A stretch of DNA of 64,000 bases from Sphingomonas sp. (GTDB lineage: Bacteria; Pseudomonadota; Alphaproteobacteria; Sphingomonadales; Sphingomonadaceae): the NCBI GenBank assembly GCA_017418975.1, contig JAFOMG010000011.1:744001-808000 (forward strand), given 5' to 3'. The translations under genes and the position numbers were made by a program. Below, piece after piece: positions 26,601 through 34,670 of the stretch (its first letter is position 1; the number at the start of each line of letters is the position of its first letter). The notes below the pieces were generated by a model. It made no database searches. It was not told the DNA's origin and was given only the letters and a program-made list of their open reading frames with translations.

Positions 26601-26792
26601 GTGGTGATGACCGCATTGGTCGCCAGCCTCGGCTTCGTGCCGATGGCGCTCGGCCATGGCGCGGGCGCGGAGGTGCAGAAGCCGCTGGCGACGGTGGTGA
26701 TCGGCGGGCTGATCTCGGCGACCTTGCTCACCCTGTTCGTGCTGCCCGCGCTCTATGCCCGGTTCGGGCAGCCGCGGCGCGACGCGGCATGA
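23610..26792 (+). CDS. CzcA/CusA-family heavy-metal RND efflux pump
   Basis: A 1060-residue inner-membrane proton-metal antiporter with the RND layout of two sets of six helices and two large periplasmic loops. The helix-4 motif DFGLIVDGAVIIVEN gives Asp424, Asp430 and Glu437, with the same spacing as the proton-relay residues of CzcA (HME-RND subgroup). ELVEKQVAFPIETAL and SRNGFAQVTAVFADATDIYFARAQV are typical. It is the last gene of the small-protein/CzcB/CzcA set. The ion is undetermined: Co/Zn/Cd-type by overall similarity, while Cu/Ag cannot be excluded. Confidence 0.93.
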   Translation: MIARIVNWAVDKRWLVLLLTAIAAVIGGAALYRLPIDAVPDITNNQVQINVRAPALSTELVEKQVAFPIETALAGIPGLEYTRSLSRNGFAQVTAVFADATDIYFARAQVNERLAGVREGLPDGADPELGPIATGLGEVYMWTVRLDHRPDDKHQPGEPGMQPDGSYITPEGERLVSETDKATYLRTAQDWIVTPLLKNVPGLAGIDSIGGYARQILVIPDVAKLAALGLTLTDLATAIERNNTSSGGGFVDRNGEGLAVRADALVRGPAELSRIVIATRAGVPITLDQVATVRTGQAVRMGSASENGTEVVVGTAIMRIGENSRTVATAVAERLQSINASLPPDVVVQPVLDRTALVNSTIRTVARNLSEGALLVIVVLFLLLGNFRAALIAAAVIPVTMLLTGFGMLRMGVSANLMSLGALDFGLIVDGAVIIVENALRRLAERQHEAGRSLDRAERLETVSAAAREMIRPSVYGQAIIMLVYVPLLTLSGVEGKTFVPMAVTVILALACAFVLSLTFVPAAIAIWLSKRVEEKEGRIIGWLRRRYEPGLDRAMRRPTVTIGAAVASLGAAALAFLALGQVFLPQLDEGDLLIQALRIPATSVQQSQAMQVPLERLMAKQPEVKFVFSKTGTAELASDPMPPNATDMFVILKPRAEWPDPGLAKEALVARIEGQLAKLPGNAYEITQPIQMRFNELIAGVRGDIAVKVFGDDFSAMNATANRIAGILRATPGAADVKVEQTSGLPMLDIRVNRDAMARLGVTAQDVQDLVAATLGGREAGMIFEGDRRFPVVLRLSEAQRADFDALARLQLPVAGGAFVPLASVAEIRVVDGPNQISRENGKRRVVVQANVRGRDVGGVVADARAAIEREVRLPAGSYLLWGGQFENLASARDRLALVIPACFALILLLLYGALGSARDAAIVFTGVPLALVGGVLALYLRGMDFSISAAVGFIALSGIAVLNGLVMVSSIQDLVRAGVARAEAARAGAMQRLRPVVMTALVASLGFVPMALGHGAGAEVQKPLATVVIGGLISATLLTLFVLPALYARFGQPRRDAA

Positions 26793-26846
26793 GGCGCGCG
26801 CGGGGCCGCGCGAGCGGCTCCGCGCCGGCCCGGCGAGCCTCGCGGC

Positions 26847-27248
26847 CTATCGCTGCGGGACCGCCGCTCCGGCATAGGGGTCGTAGCTTTGCGCCGGCGA
26901 CGGCAGCGGCGTCGGCTTGGGTATGGCGGCGGCGAGCGGCGATGGCGGGGGCGCTGCGCGCTCGGGAACATTGCTCCCGGATTGCAGCGATCCCAGCAGC
27001 CCGGCGGCGATCACCGGCGCGCCGAACAGGACGAAGCAGCCCGCGATGACGGTGGCGCCGCGCCGGACGGGCAGGCGGCCGCCGAGCATCAGGAAGCCGA
27101 TGCTGGCCACGGCGATCAGCGCGATGCTGGTCGCGACCGTGCCGAGGGCGACGCCCTCGATCCAGCCGATTGCCGCCACGAACGGGCTCGATCCCGCGGG
27201 ATCGGCCAGCGAGGGCGCGATCGCATAGGCGAGGGCGGGCATCGTCAT
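26847..27248 (-). CDS. Second VirB2-like pilin with Pro-rich tail, distal end of T4SS operon
   Basis: A 133-residue protein whose ATG overlaps the virB11 stop (ATGA). Its core aligns with the first pilin (34671-35000): shared DPAGS, then WIEG, LGTVAT, IAVA, GATVI, GCF and LFGA in the same order and spacing, with two membrane helices. It differs by a shorter, uncharged leader (MTMPALAYAIAPSLA) in place of a full signal peptide, and by a tail of about 45 residues rich in Pro/Ala (PPPSPLAAAIPKPTPLPSP) ending AAVPQR. Duplicated pilins occur in some T4SSs; a role as minor or tip pilin is inferred. Confidence 0.8.
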   Translation of the reverse strand: MTMPALAYAIAPSLADPAGSSPFVAAIGWIEGVALGTVATSIALIAVASIGFLMLGGRLPVRRGATVIAGCFVLFGAPVIAAGLLGSLQSGSNVPERAAPPPSPLAAAIPKPTPLPSPAQSYDPYAGAAVPQR

Positions 27249-28240
27249 GCGAGCAGCACCTCCGCGACGCGCCGCTGCCCGCCGGTGCGGGCGAGCTGGA
27301 CATAGACGTCGACCGTGCTGCGCACATAATGGCGCACATCGTCGCGGCTGAGCTGGGTGCCGGCCTGCAGCACCAGCAGCACGATCTGCTCGATCGCGCG
27401 CTCGGCGGAATCGGCATGGACCGAAGTCATCGAGCCGGGATGCCCCGTGTTGATCGCGCGTAGGAAGGTATAGGCTTCCTCGCCGCGCAGCTCGCCCAGG
27501 ATGATGCGGTCGGGGCGCATGCGGAGCGACGCGGCGAGCAGGTCGGTCGCCGTGACCCGCGCTTCGCCCAGCGCGCCGCGCACCGCCAGCAGGCCGACCA
27601 GGTTCGCGTGATGCTGGTGGAGCTCGGGCGTGTCCTCGATCAGGATCAGCCGCTCCTCGGCCGGGATCTCGCGGATCAGCGCGTTGAGGAAAGTGGTCTT
27701 GCCGGTCGAGGTGCCGCCGGAGACGAGGATGTTCTTGCGGGCCTTCACGGCGGTGGCGAGCATCCCCGCGATGTCGCCCGCCTCGAGCAGCTCCGCCAGT
27801 TGCCCGTCGACCTGCGACTTGCCGGGCGCGGTGGATCGGCTGGTCGCGGCGAAGGCGCCGGCCGCGACATAGTCGTCCAGGCGGAGATCCGACGAGATGT
27901 GCTTGCGGATGGCGAGCGCCATGGGGCCGCGCGTGGCCGGCGGCGCCGCGACCTGCACGCGCGAGCCGTCGGGCAGGCTGGCGGAGAGCAGCGGGTGCTC
28001 GCGGCTGATCCCCTGATGCGAGAGCGCGGCGATCTGGCGGGCGAGCCGGTCGAGCGTGGCGGCGTCGAGATCCGGCGCCGGATACCGCTCCACCGCGCCG
28101 CCGAGCGTCTCCGCCCAGATCTCGCCGGGGCGGTTGACATAGATGTCGGTCACGTCGGGCCGGGCCAGGACTTCGGCGAGCGGCGCGAGATAGGCCTTCA
28201 GATAGACCCGGGTGTCGTTCGCGGCGGCGGGCGCGTTCAT
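27245..28240 (-). CDS. virB11: VirB11-family secretion ATPase
   Basis: A 331-residue hexameric traffic ATPase. Walker A is SGGTSTGKTTFLN (about 175-187), followed by the Asp box LILIEDTPELH, Walker B MRPDRIILGELRGEEAY, and His-box NTGHPGSMTSVHADSA. The N-terminal domain begins at an ATG overlapping the virB10 stop (ATGA); the long open frame upstream is shadow of VirB10. It energises pilus assembly and substrate transfer at the inner membrane together with VirB4. A close TrbB/CpaF alternative is less likely given the VirB8-B9-B10 neighbours. Confidence 0.92.
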   Translation of the reverse strand: MNAPAAANDTRVYLKAYLAPLAEVLARPDVTDIYVNRPGEIWAETLGGAVERYPAPDLDAATLDRLARQIAALSHQGISREHPLLSASLPDGSRVQVAAPPATRGPMALAIRKHISSDLRLDDYVAAGAFAATSRSTAPGKSQVDGQLAELLEAGDIAGMLATAVKARKNILVSGGTSTGKTTFLNALIREIPAEERLILIEDTPELHQHHANLVGLLAVRGALGEARVTATDLLAASLRMRPDRIILGELRGEEAYTFLRAINTGHPGSMTSVHADSAERAIEQIVLLVLQAGTQLSRDDVRHYVRSTVDVYVQLARTGGQRRVAEVLLA

Positions 28241-29343
28241 CGGGCTTCGACGCTCGTGAAGTCCAGATCGCGCGCGACGAAGACCGAGATGCTGGTCGCG
28301 GCCTTGACCTTGAGCGTCGGCTTGATCTGGGTCGGGGTGACGGGGCGGGCGGCGCCGCCCAGCGTGCCGGGCAGGGCCACGATCACCGGGCTGTCCGCCG
28401 CGCGGGCGGCGAGGTTGACGCCGATATCGAGGGCGGACTGCAGGATCGCGCCGGCGAAGCGCTCGAAGAAATGCGAGTTGACCCTGGCGCGAATGCCGCC
28501 CTGGCCGAGCGGATCGCTGGCCGGCGAGCCGATCGCGATGGTGGCGCCGTCCGGGCGGATCAGGCGGATCCAGTTGACGAGCATCCGCTTCTGGCCGGAT
28601 TCGGTGTCCGTGCCATATTCGCCGATCAGCCGGCTGCCGCGCGGGATGAGCACGCGCGTGCCGTCGAAGCCGCGGATATCGCGCGAGACGAGCGCGCGCG
28701 CCAGGCCCGGGCTGGTCGAATCCAGCGCGGTTTCGAGCACCGCGGGGATCAGCGTGCCCTGGGGCACCGTCGTCGCCTTGTTGGAGAGCACGCCGGCGGC
28801 GGTGCGCGCGCCGGCGACCGAGTTCTTCGCGAGCGGGCCGGCGGCGGCGGGCGCGGCATTGCCTTCGCCCTGCGCCTGCGGCCGCTCGGCGCCGGTCGTG
28901 TCGATCACCAGCGTCGGCTCGGCGGCGACCCGGGCCGGCTGGGCCGGCGGCGGCGACGGTTGCGGCACATAGGTCGGTTGCGGAGTATAGGCCGGGGCCG
29001 GCGGCGGCAGGATCCGCGGCATGGGCGTCGGCGTGGGGCTGGGAAGCGGCGCCGGCAGGGGCGGCGGCTGCGGCACCGGGACCGGCGGCACGTAGAGCGG
29101 CGCGATCTGCGACGGCGTCGACAGCGCATCGGCGGGACGAGGCCGGATCGCCGGAGCGCTCAGCGAACGACGGCGCGCGTCCAGAATGGCAAACAGCACG
29201 AGCCCGATGCCGACCGCGACCAGCAGCAGCGTCCAGGCCGGCGGGCCGGATCGCGGCCGGGCGACCACGGGCAGCATGCCGGCTTCGGCGGCGGGGCGCG
29301 GATCGCCGCTCGGGGGCGGAGGCGGGGCGGCGGGGTCGCTCAT
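28237..29343 (-). CDS. virB10: VirB10-like T4SS core component
   Basis: A 368-residue bitopic protein: short Pro-rich cytoplasmic N-terminus, one membrane helix at about 37-55 (AWTLLLVAVGIGLVLFAIL), a long proline-rich periplasmic linker (about 80-155), and the C-terminal VirB10 beta-barrel domain with QGTLIPAVLETALDSTSPG and DGTRVLIPRGSRLIGEYG. By family it spans both membranes and senses ATP use. The ATG overlaps the virB9 stop. The open frame reaching 29517 is VirB9 shadow. Length is close to normal. Confidence 0.92.
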   Translation of the reverse strand: MSDPAAPPPPPSGDPRPAAEAGMLPVVARPRSGPPAWTLLLVAVGIGLVLFAILDARRRSLSAPAIRPRPADALSTPSQIAPLYVPPVPVPQPPPLPAPLPSPTPTPMPRILPPPAPAYTPQPTYVPQPSPPPAQPARVAAEPTLVIDTTGAERPQAQGEGNAAPAAAGPLAKNSVAGARTAAGVLSNKATTVPQGTLIPAVLETALDSTSPGLARALVSRDIRGFDGTRVLIPRGSRLIGEYGTDTESGQKRMLVNWIRLIRPDGATIAIGSPASDPLGQGGIRARVNSHFFERFAGAILQSALDIGVNLAARAADSPVIVALPGTLGGAARPVTPTQIKPTLKVKAATSISVFVARDLDFTSVEAR

Positions 29344-30035
29344 CGCCGGTCCACCACGCGCACGGCTTCCGCGCTGCCATTGTCGATGCGGAACACCAGC
29401 CTGTCCTGAATGCTGTCGATCACTATCCGTCCGTCGCGCATCATGCCGTTGATCAGCGTCTCCCTGCCGCGGCCATTCACCGCATAGATGGCGGGAAGCG
29501 GCCGATCTTCCGGCCATTCGACATAGGTGTGGATGCCGTCGTCGTGAATCCCGCTGGGGCGAAGTTCGGGGCTGCCGCGCACCTTGTAGCGGCCGACCAC
29601 CTTTTCCGGCCCCGCCGCGCCGGGCGCCTGATCGGAAAGCAGCGCCGGATAGCGGAACTTGATCGACCAGGCCGTGGCGGGGCCGGCCTCGGCAAGCGAC
29701 GACAGCTCGAAATTATAGCGGCGCGAGTCGGTCACCACCAGCATGTTGGTCGAGACGCCGGTCCGGATCGGCTTGACGAAAAGCCGGTCGCCGCGGCGAT
29801 TGGCGGTGACCTGCCAAGCGCCGCTGTCTCCCAGCGCGACATTCTCCACCCGCTCGTCCGGCGCCAGCTCGATCGTCACCTGATAGCCGGGTGCCGCCTC
29901 CAGCCACACCACCTGATCGGGGCGGTAATCGACCGACTGGATATGCGGATTGCCCGTGCCAGGAACCGGGCGGACCTGCGCGGCGGCCAGGCAGGGGGAA
30001 AGCAGCAGAAAGGCGAGGATGGCTGCCCGCGTCAC
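29340..30035 (-). CDS. virB9: VirB9-like T4SS outer-membrane core protein
   Basis: A 231-residue exported protein (signal about 1-19) with the N-terminal domain IQSVDYRPDQVVWLEAAPGYQVTIEL and the C-terminal O-layer domain (NGRGRETLINGMMRDGRIVI, then ERLVF-like DRLVFRIDNG). The start is a GTG overlapping the virB8 stop (GTGA). It is shorter than the 260-300 residues usual for VirB9. In Agrobacterium it needs VirB7, which is not seen here. Confidence 0.88.
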   Translation of the reverse strand: MTRAAILAFLLLSPCLAAAQVRPVPGTGNPHIQSVDYRPDQVVWLEAAPGYQVTIELAPDERVENVALGDSGAWQVTANRRGDRLFVKPIRTGVSTNMLVVTDSRRYNFELSSLAEAGPATAWSIKFRYPALLSDQAPGAAGPEKVVGRYKVRGSPELRPSGIHDDGIHTYVEWPEDRPLPAIYAVNGRGRETLINGMMRDGRIVIDSIQDRLVFRIDNGSAEAVRVVDRR

Positions 30036-30826
30036 AATTCCACCTCTGGCGTCGGCGCGGGCCGCGGCGGCGCCTGCGGCACCGGCGCGGCCGCGCCGGG
30101 CACGGGCGTGGGCGCGGCGGACGGCGCGGCGCTCGGCTCCGCTGCCGGCAGCGCCTCCGCATTGCGCTGATATTGCGTCACTTCGAAGCCCAGCGGATTC
30201 ACGAACCGGTCCTCGAGGCTCATCGGCTCGCCCGAATAGCGATAGCGGACCACCGACACCCAGGCGCGCGGCGCCTGCACCGCGCCGTTGGCGTCGCGCT
30301 GCACCGTCTCGAACCGGACGAGCGCGGCGTTCCTGCCGATCGGCGACACGCTCTTCACTCGCGTCTCCACCAGGCTCGTGCGCGGCAGGCGCGCCAGCGG
30401 GCTGTCGGGGTTCGAGGCCTGCATGCCGGCGACATAGGCGGTGCGCGCCGCGCCTTCGGACCAGAGCGAGACCTTGCGATAGCTGGCCTGGAGCGAAGTC
30501 GCGTCGAAGCTTTCGCGCGCGATGACATATTGGACCAGGAAGGATTGGGTGAGCGCGGCATTGGCGCTCACCTGCTGCGCGTCGAGCGGCTTCAGCGCCT
30601 GGACATAGCCGGTCTGCTTGTCGACCAGCAGCGTATAGGGCTCGACGGTCTTGAGCGGCGTGAGCGCGAGCAGCGCCGCGGCTTCCATCAGGGCGATCGT
30701 GCAGGCCACGCCGGCGACGATCCACGCGGTGCGCCGCGAGCCGCGCAGCGCCTCGCGGCCATCCTCGGCCCAGCTTCCCGCCTCGCGATAATAGGCGTCC
30801 AGCGCCTCGCGCGCCTCGTTCTTCAT
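30032..30826 (-). CDS. virB8: VirB8-like T4SS inner-membrane component
   Basis: A 264-residue bitopic protein: N-terminal cytoplasmic YYREAGSWAED, membrane helix at about 33-55, and the NTF2-like periplasmic domain (VQALKPLDAQQVSANAALTQ, LVQYVIARESFD, VRYRYSGEPMSLEDRFVNPLGF, VTQYQRN). A tail of about 40 residues rich in Pro/Ala (PSAAPTPVPGAAAPVPQAPP) follows, which ordinary VirB8 proteins lack. Its ATG overlaps the virB6 stop (ATGA). It nucleates the machine in the inner membrane. Confidence 0.9.
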   Translation of the reverse strand: MKNEAREALDAYYREAGSWAEDGREALRGSRRTAWIVAGVACTIALMEAAALLALTPLKTVEPYTLLVDKQTGYVQALKPLDAQQVSANAALTQSFLVQYVIARESFDATSLQASYRKVSLWSEGAARTAYVAGMQASNPDSPLARLPRTSLVETRVKSVSPIGRNAALVRFETVQRDANGAVQAPRAWVSVVRYRYSGEPMSLEDRFVNPLGFEVTQYQRNAEALPAAEPSAAPSAAPTPVPGAAAPVPQAPPRPAPTPEVEL

Positions 30827-32055
30827 GACTGACGGTCCCGTCGTGTTGCGCTGGCCGAGACCCGGTTGCGGGTCCGGCGATGAGTCTGGCCGAGCGGGGT
30901 CGGCGCGGGCGCGGGCGTGTCGCGCACGCCGGTGCCGGCGCCCGGAACGCGCGAGGCTCCGGCGGCGGCGCCGGCGAGTACCGCTTCCTGGCGCTGGATG
31001 CGCGCGACGGCTTCCGCCACGGCGGCGGCGCGAGACTGGTGCTCGGCCGGCGGCTGCCGTGCCGGGAGCGGCATGGGGGATTGCGTCCGTTCGGTATTGG
31101 TGGAGATCGTGGCGACGCGCTCGGCAAGGCGGCGCCAGAGCGTGCCGAGCCGGAAGGCGATGGCGATGCGCGCCGCCATGCCCAGCCCCGCCACCATCGC
31201 CAGCCCGAAGGCGAGCGCCGTGACGAGCAGCTCGCTGGTCGCGCCGCCGATCGGCAAGCCGGCCTGGCGGCGGGAGAGCAGGGTTGCGAGCCAGGGCTCG
31301 AGCAGCGCCAGCTCGACGCCGAGCAGGACCGTCACCGCCACCGCGCCGAGGATCGCGGCCACCAGCCCGCGCACCCAGCCCTCGAACAGGCTGCGGGTGC
31401 CCTCGAACAGCAGCAGCGCGATGAAGAGCGGCCCGAGCGCGAGCAGCAGGCCGGCAACCAGCCGCACCGAGGCATAGGCGGCGATCGTCGCGGTGAGGAA
31501 GGTGACCCGCGCGGTGCCGAGCGCGAAGGGGCCGACGATGCTGGCGGGTTCCGGATTCGCCTCGGTGGTGGTGACGGGCTGGCCATTGGTGTCGGTTCGC
31601 GTCCGGGTGGCGGCGCTGTTCGGGCCGGTTCCCAGCGCGTTGAGCGCGATCAGGGCATCGTCCACCTGTTGCAGCCGCTCGACCAGCCCGCCCGTCGCCC
31701 CCGGTATTCCCGCGGGCGCGCCGGCACTCGCGGCGAGCTCGGCCGGGCCGTGCATCGTCACGTCATAGGCCAGGGTGCGATAGGCGCCCCAGCTCGTGGC
31801 GAGCGCGAGCACGATGCCGATCTTCACCAGCGCGAGCACGCCTTCGCGGACATTGGGCGTGTCGCCGAACAGCAGGCGATAGCCGTAGAACGCCACGAAC
31901 AGGGTGACGAGCCCGGTGAGCAGCAGCGAGAGCGGCGAGCCGGGTGCCGCCGCCGCCGCATAGCCCGCGGCGCCGATCGTCTGCGCCTGGCAGTCGACAA
32001 AGGTCAGGACGCTCTGCAGATAGGCGCCGTCCGCGATGCCGGAGCAGGTGTTCAT
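30823..32055 (-). CDS. virB6: VirB6-like polytopic T4SS protein
   Basis: A 410-residue inner-membrane protein with about six hydrophobic helices (LSLLLTGLVTLFVAFYGYRLLFG, LVKIGIVLALATSW, LVAGLLLALGPLFIALLLF, LVAAILGAVAVTVLLGVELALL, LVTALAFGLAMVAG). The periplasmic loop has GGLVERLQQVDDALIALNA. A soluble Pro/Ala/Arg-rich tail of about 90 residues follows. By family it lines the inner part of the transfer channel. The ATG overlaps the virB4 stop (ATGA). Confidence 0.88.
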   Translation of the reverse strand: MNTCSGIADGAYLQSVLTFVDCQAQTIGAAGYAAAAAPGSPLSLLLTGLVTLFVAFYGYRLLFGDTPNVREGVLALVKIGIVLALATSWGAYRTLAYDVTMHGPAELAASAGAPAGIPGATGGLVERLQQVDDALIALNALGTGPNSAATRTRTDTNGQPVTTTEANPEPASIVGPFALGTARVTFLTATIAAYASVRLVAGLLLALGPLFIALLLFEGTRSLFEGWVRGLVAAILGAVAVTVLLGVELALLEPWLATLLSRRQAGLPIGGATSELLVTALAFGLAMVAGLGMAARIAIAFRLGTLWRRLAERVATISTNTERTQSPMPLPARQPPAEHQSRAAAVAEAVARIQRQEAVLAGAAAGASRVPGAGTGVRDTPAPAPTPLGQTHRRTRNRVSASATRRDRQS

Positions 32056-34406
32056 GCCACTTCCAGCAGGCGGGGCAGCCATTGCGCCGGATCCTCGCCA
32101 TGCTCGGCGCGGATCTGGTCGAGCAGCCGCACCGTGCGCTCGCGGCCGGATAGGATGGTGAGCAGCTCGCGCTCGCCGCCAAGGTTGAGCCGCGCGACGA
32201 CGCTCTCGTTGCCATGCTTGATCAGGAAGCAGTGCGCATTGTCGGGCAAGGTGCGGACCAGCTCATATTCGTGCGCGGTGAGCCCGAAGCCCTCCATATA
32301 GTCGCTGGCGCGCGCCTTGGGGTTGGCCATGAAGATCTGGGTCGCCGCCTGTTCGATGATCGCGCTCGCGATGCGGCTCTCCAGCGCATCCTGCGCGCTC
32401 TGGGTCGCGAAGCCGACGATGCCGTTGCGCTTGCGGATCGTCTTCTCCCAGTCCTTGATCCGGCGGACGAACACATCGTCGTCGAGCGCCTTCCAGCCCT
32501 CGTCGACCACGATGATCGCCGGCGTGCCGTCCAGCCGTTCCTCCACGCGGTGGAAAAGATACATCATGGCGGGCGTGCGGACTGCCGGATCGTCGAGGAT
32601 CTGGGTCATGTCGAAGCCGACCGTCTGGGCGGTCAGGTCGGTCCGGTCCTCGGCATTGTCGAACAGCCAGGCCCGTTCGCCGTCGCCCCACCAGGCGCGC
32701 AGCCGCGCCCACAGGTCGGCGCCGTGCGGGCGGTGGCTGCCCCGGAACAGCTCGACCAGGTGGCGCAGCCGGCGCTGCTCGCGCGGCTGGCCGAAATTGG
32801 CGTCGATCGCGTCCTTGATCTGGGCGAGCTCGTCGATGTCCGCGCCGCCGGCCAGCAGCGCCACCCAGTCGATCAGGAACTGGCGGTTGGCCGGATCGTC
32901 CTCCATCTGCAGCGGATTGAGGCCCGAGGGCGCGCCGGGGCGCAGCAGGTCGTAGCGCCCGCCGATCGCGCGCAGAAAGGGCTCCGCGCCGCGATCCTTG
33001 TCGAAGAAGATGATGCGGGGCTCGAACTTGCGGCTCTGCGCGAGCAGGAAGTTGAGCACCACCGTCTTGCCCGAGCCCGAGGGGCCGATCACGGTGAAGT
33101 TGCCGAGATCGCCATGGTGGAAATTGAAGTGATAGGGCCCCGCGGCGGTGGTCTCGAGCAGAGTCACCGCATCGCCCCAATGGTTTCCCGCCGCCTTGCC
33201 CTGGGGCAGGTTGTGGCCGTTGGCGAAGCCGGCGAAATTGGCGGTGGAGATCAGCCCGCGCCGGGCGATATACTTGAAGTTCCCGGGAAACTGGGCCCAG
33301 AAGGCGGGTTCGAGCGCGATCTCCTCGCGCACCGCGATGATGCCGAGATCGGCCAGCGTCGCCTGCACCTCGGCCACGCCCCGATCGACTTCCGCCAGCG
33401 TCTGCCCGCGGATCGCGATCGTCATGTGGTGCTCGCCAAAGCCGGCGCGCCCCGCGGCGACGTCGTCCTTGGCGCTGGACAGGTCGGCGCGCAGGCTGAC
33501 CGCCTCGTCCTCGGCCGAGCGCATCCGCCGGAGCGCCAGGTTCATCCGCGACAGCGCCGCCTGGCGCTCGACGAAGCCGAAGCTCTGCGCGATCGTGATC
33601 TCGAAGGGCAGGCGAAGCAGCTCGTCGAGCATGCCCGGCGCCGATTGGCCCGGATAGTCCTTGATCGAGACGATCGCCGCGAAGCTGCGCGGACTGGGGC
33701 CGGCGGTGCCGAGCTCGATCGCCTCCTGGCCGAAGCTGATCCGGCGATAGGGCAGATAGGCGCCGGCATCCTGCATCGGCAGCAGCACGGGCCGAACCTC
33801 GCCATTGTAGAGTGAGGACAGGAATTCGAGCGGCTCCGAGCAATTGCCCTGCGGCGTCGGGTAGACCGAGAGCAGCCGCGGCTCGTAGCTGCCGAGCGCG
33901 GCGGTCAATGCCTCGCGGGCGGTGTCGAGCGCGCGCAGATCATGCGCGCTATTGGCCGCCGCCGGGCTGCCGCGCAGGCGATCGAGGAGGCCCATCCGGC
34001 CCTGGAGCGGGCGGCGGATCAGGGTGAGGAACAGGTCGTTGGTATAGAGCCGGCGCTCCGCCAGCCGCGCGCGCCAGGCCGCGTCGAGCCGGGCCGAGAA
34101 GGCATCGGGGAACGTGGCTTCGAGCTCGGGCTCGATCGCGCGGCGCACCACATGATAATAGACGGCGAAGCGCGAGGAGCCGATCGACTGCAGCATCGCG
34201 TCGCGCAGCCGCTTGCGATAGTTCAGCTCCTCGGTGTCCGCCGTCTCGAAGAGCAGGCCGCGCAGATGGACGACCTGGAGCAGCATGCCGTCGCGCGTCT
34301 CGACGGTGTGATCGTCGACATGGCGCGCATAGGGCAGATGCCGTCCGGCGGGTGCTTCGCGCGCGACGACCTTGGGATCGCGCGTCAGGGCCGGTAGGAG
34401 TTGCAT
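32052..34406 (-). CDS. virB4: VirB4-family T4SS ATPase
   Basis: A 784-residue ATPase with a CagE/TrbE N-terminal region and a RecA-like C-terminal half: Walker A IGPSGSGKTVVLNFLL (about 440) and Walker B IIVVDEGWKALDD (about 632), followed by GFATQSAQDAL. An ATG at 34460 is also in frame, but the one at 34406 already overlaps the virB3 end by 22 bases. It supplies energy for pilin extraction and assembly. Homologues are present in every functional VirB system. Confidence 0.93.
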   Translation of the reverse strand: MQLLPALTRDPKVVAREAPAGRHLPYARHVDDHTVETRDGMLLQVVHLRGLLFETADTEELNYRKRLRDAMLQSIGSSRFAVYYHVVRRAIEPELEATFPDAFSARLDAAWRARLAERRLYTNDLFLTLIRRPLQGRMGLLDRLRGSPAAANSAHDLRALDTAREALTAALGSYEPRLLSVYPTPQGNCSEPLEFLSSLYNGEVRPVLLPMQDAGAYLPYRRISFGQEAIELGTAGPSPRSFAAIVSIKDYPGQSAPGMLDELLRLPFEITIAQSFGFVERQAALSRMNLALRRMRSAEDEAVSLRADLSSAKDDVAAGRAGFGEHHMTIAIRGQTLAEVDRGVAEVQATLADLGIIAVREEIALEPAFWAQFPGNFKYIARRGLISTANFAGFANGHNLPQGKAAGNHWGDAVTLLETTAAGPYHFNFHHGDLGNFTVIGPSGSGKTVVLNFLLAQSRKFEPRIIFFDKDRGAEPFLRAIGGRYDLLRPGAPSGLNPLQMEDDPANRQFLIDWVALLAGGADIDELAQIKDAIDANFGQPREQRRLRHLVELFRGSHRPHGADLWARLRAWWGDGERAWLFDNAEDRTDLTAQTVGFDMTQILDDPAVRTPAMMYLFHRVEERLDGTPAIIVVDEGWKALDDDVFVRRIKDWEKTIRKRNGIVGFATQSAQDALESRIASAIIEQAATQIFMANPKARASDYMEGFGLTAHEYELVRTLPDNAHCFLIKHGNESVVARLNLGGERELLTILSGRERTVRLLDQIRAEHGEDPAQWLPRLLEVA

Positions 34407-34669
34407 TGCCAGATCTTGTGGTTGCGGACGCGCGGGCAGCGGCTCATCCGCGCCAGCCACAGATCGAAGAAGCGCGGCTCACGCAGGCAGGCGAGCACGC
34501 CGATCAGGTGCACGACGAGCGCCGCGACCAGCGCCCAGGCCGATTTGAAGATCAGGAACAGCTCGGTCGCCACGATCGCATTGGCGACGAAATAGCTATA
34601 GGTGACGCCCGCGAACATCTGCGGGCGAGTGAGGGCCACGAACAGCGGGTCACGCTCCAGTCCGTTCAT
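34385..34669 (-). CDS. virB3: VirB3-like T4SS inner-membrane protein
   Basis: A 94-residue protein beginning MNGLERDPLFVALTRPQMFAG, with one or two membrane helices and a C-terminal FFDLWLARMSRCP motif typical of VirB3/TrbD. The ATG lies 1 base beyond the virB2 stop; the longer open frame is shadow of VirB2. It overlaps virB4 by 22 bases. In other systems it stabilises VirB4 and VirB6. Confidence 0.9.
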   Translation of the reverse strand: MNGLERDPLFVALTRPQMFAGVTYSYFVANAIVATELFLIFKSAWALVAALVVHLIGVLACLREPRFFDLWLARMSRCPRVRNHKIWQCNSYRP

Positions 34670-34670
34670 G

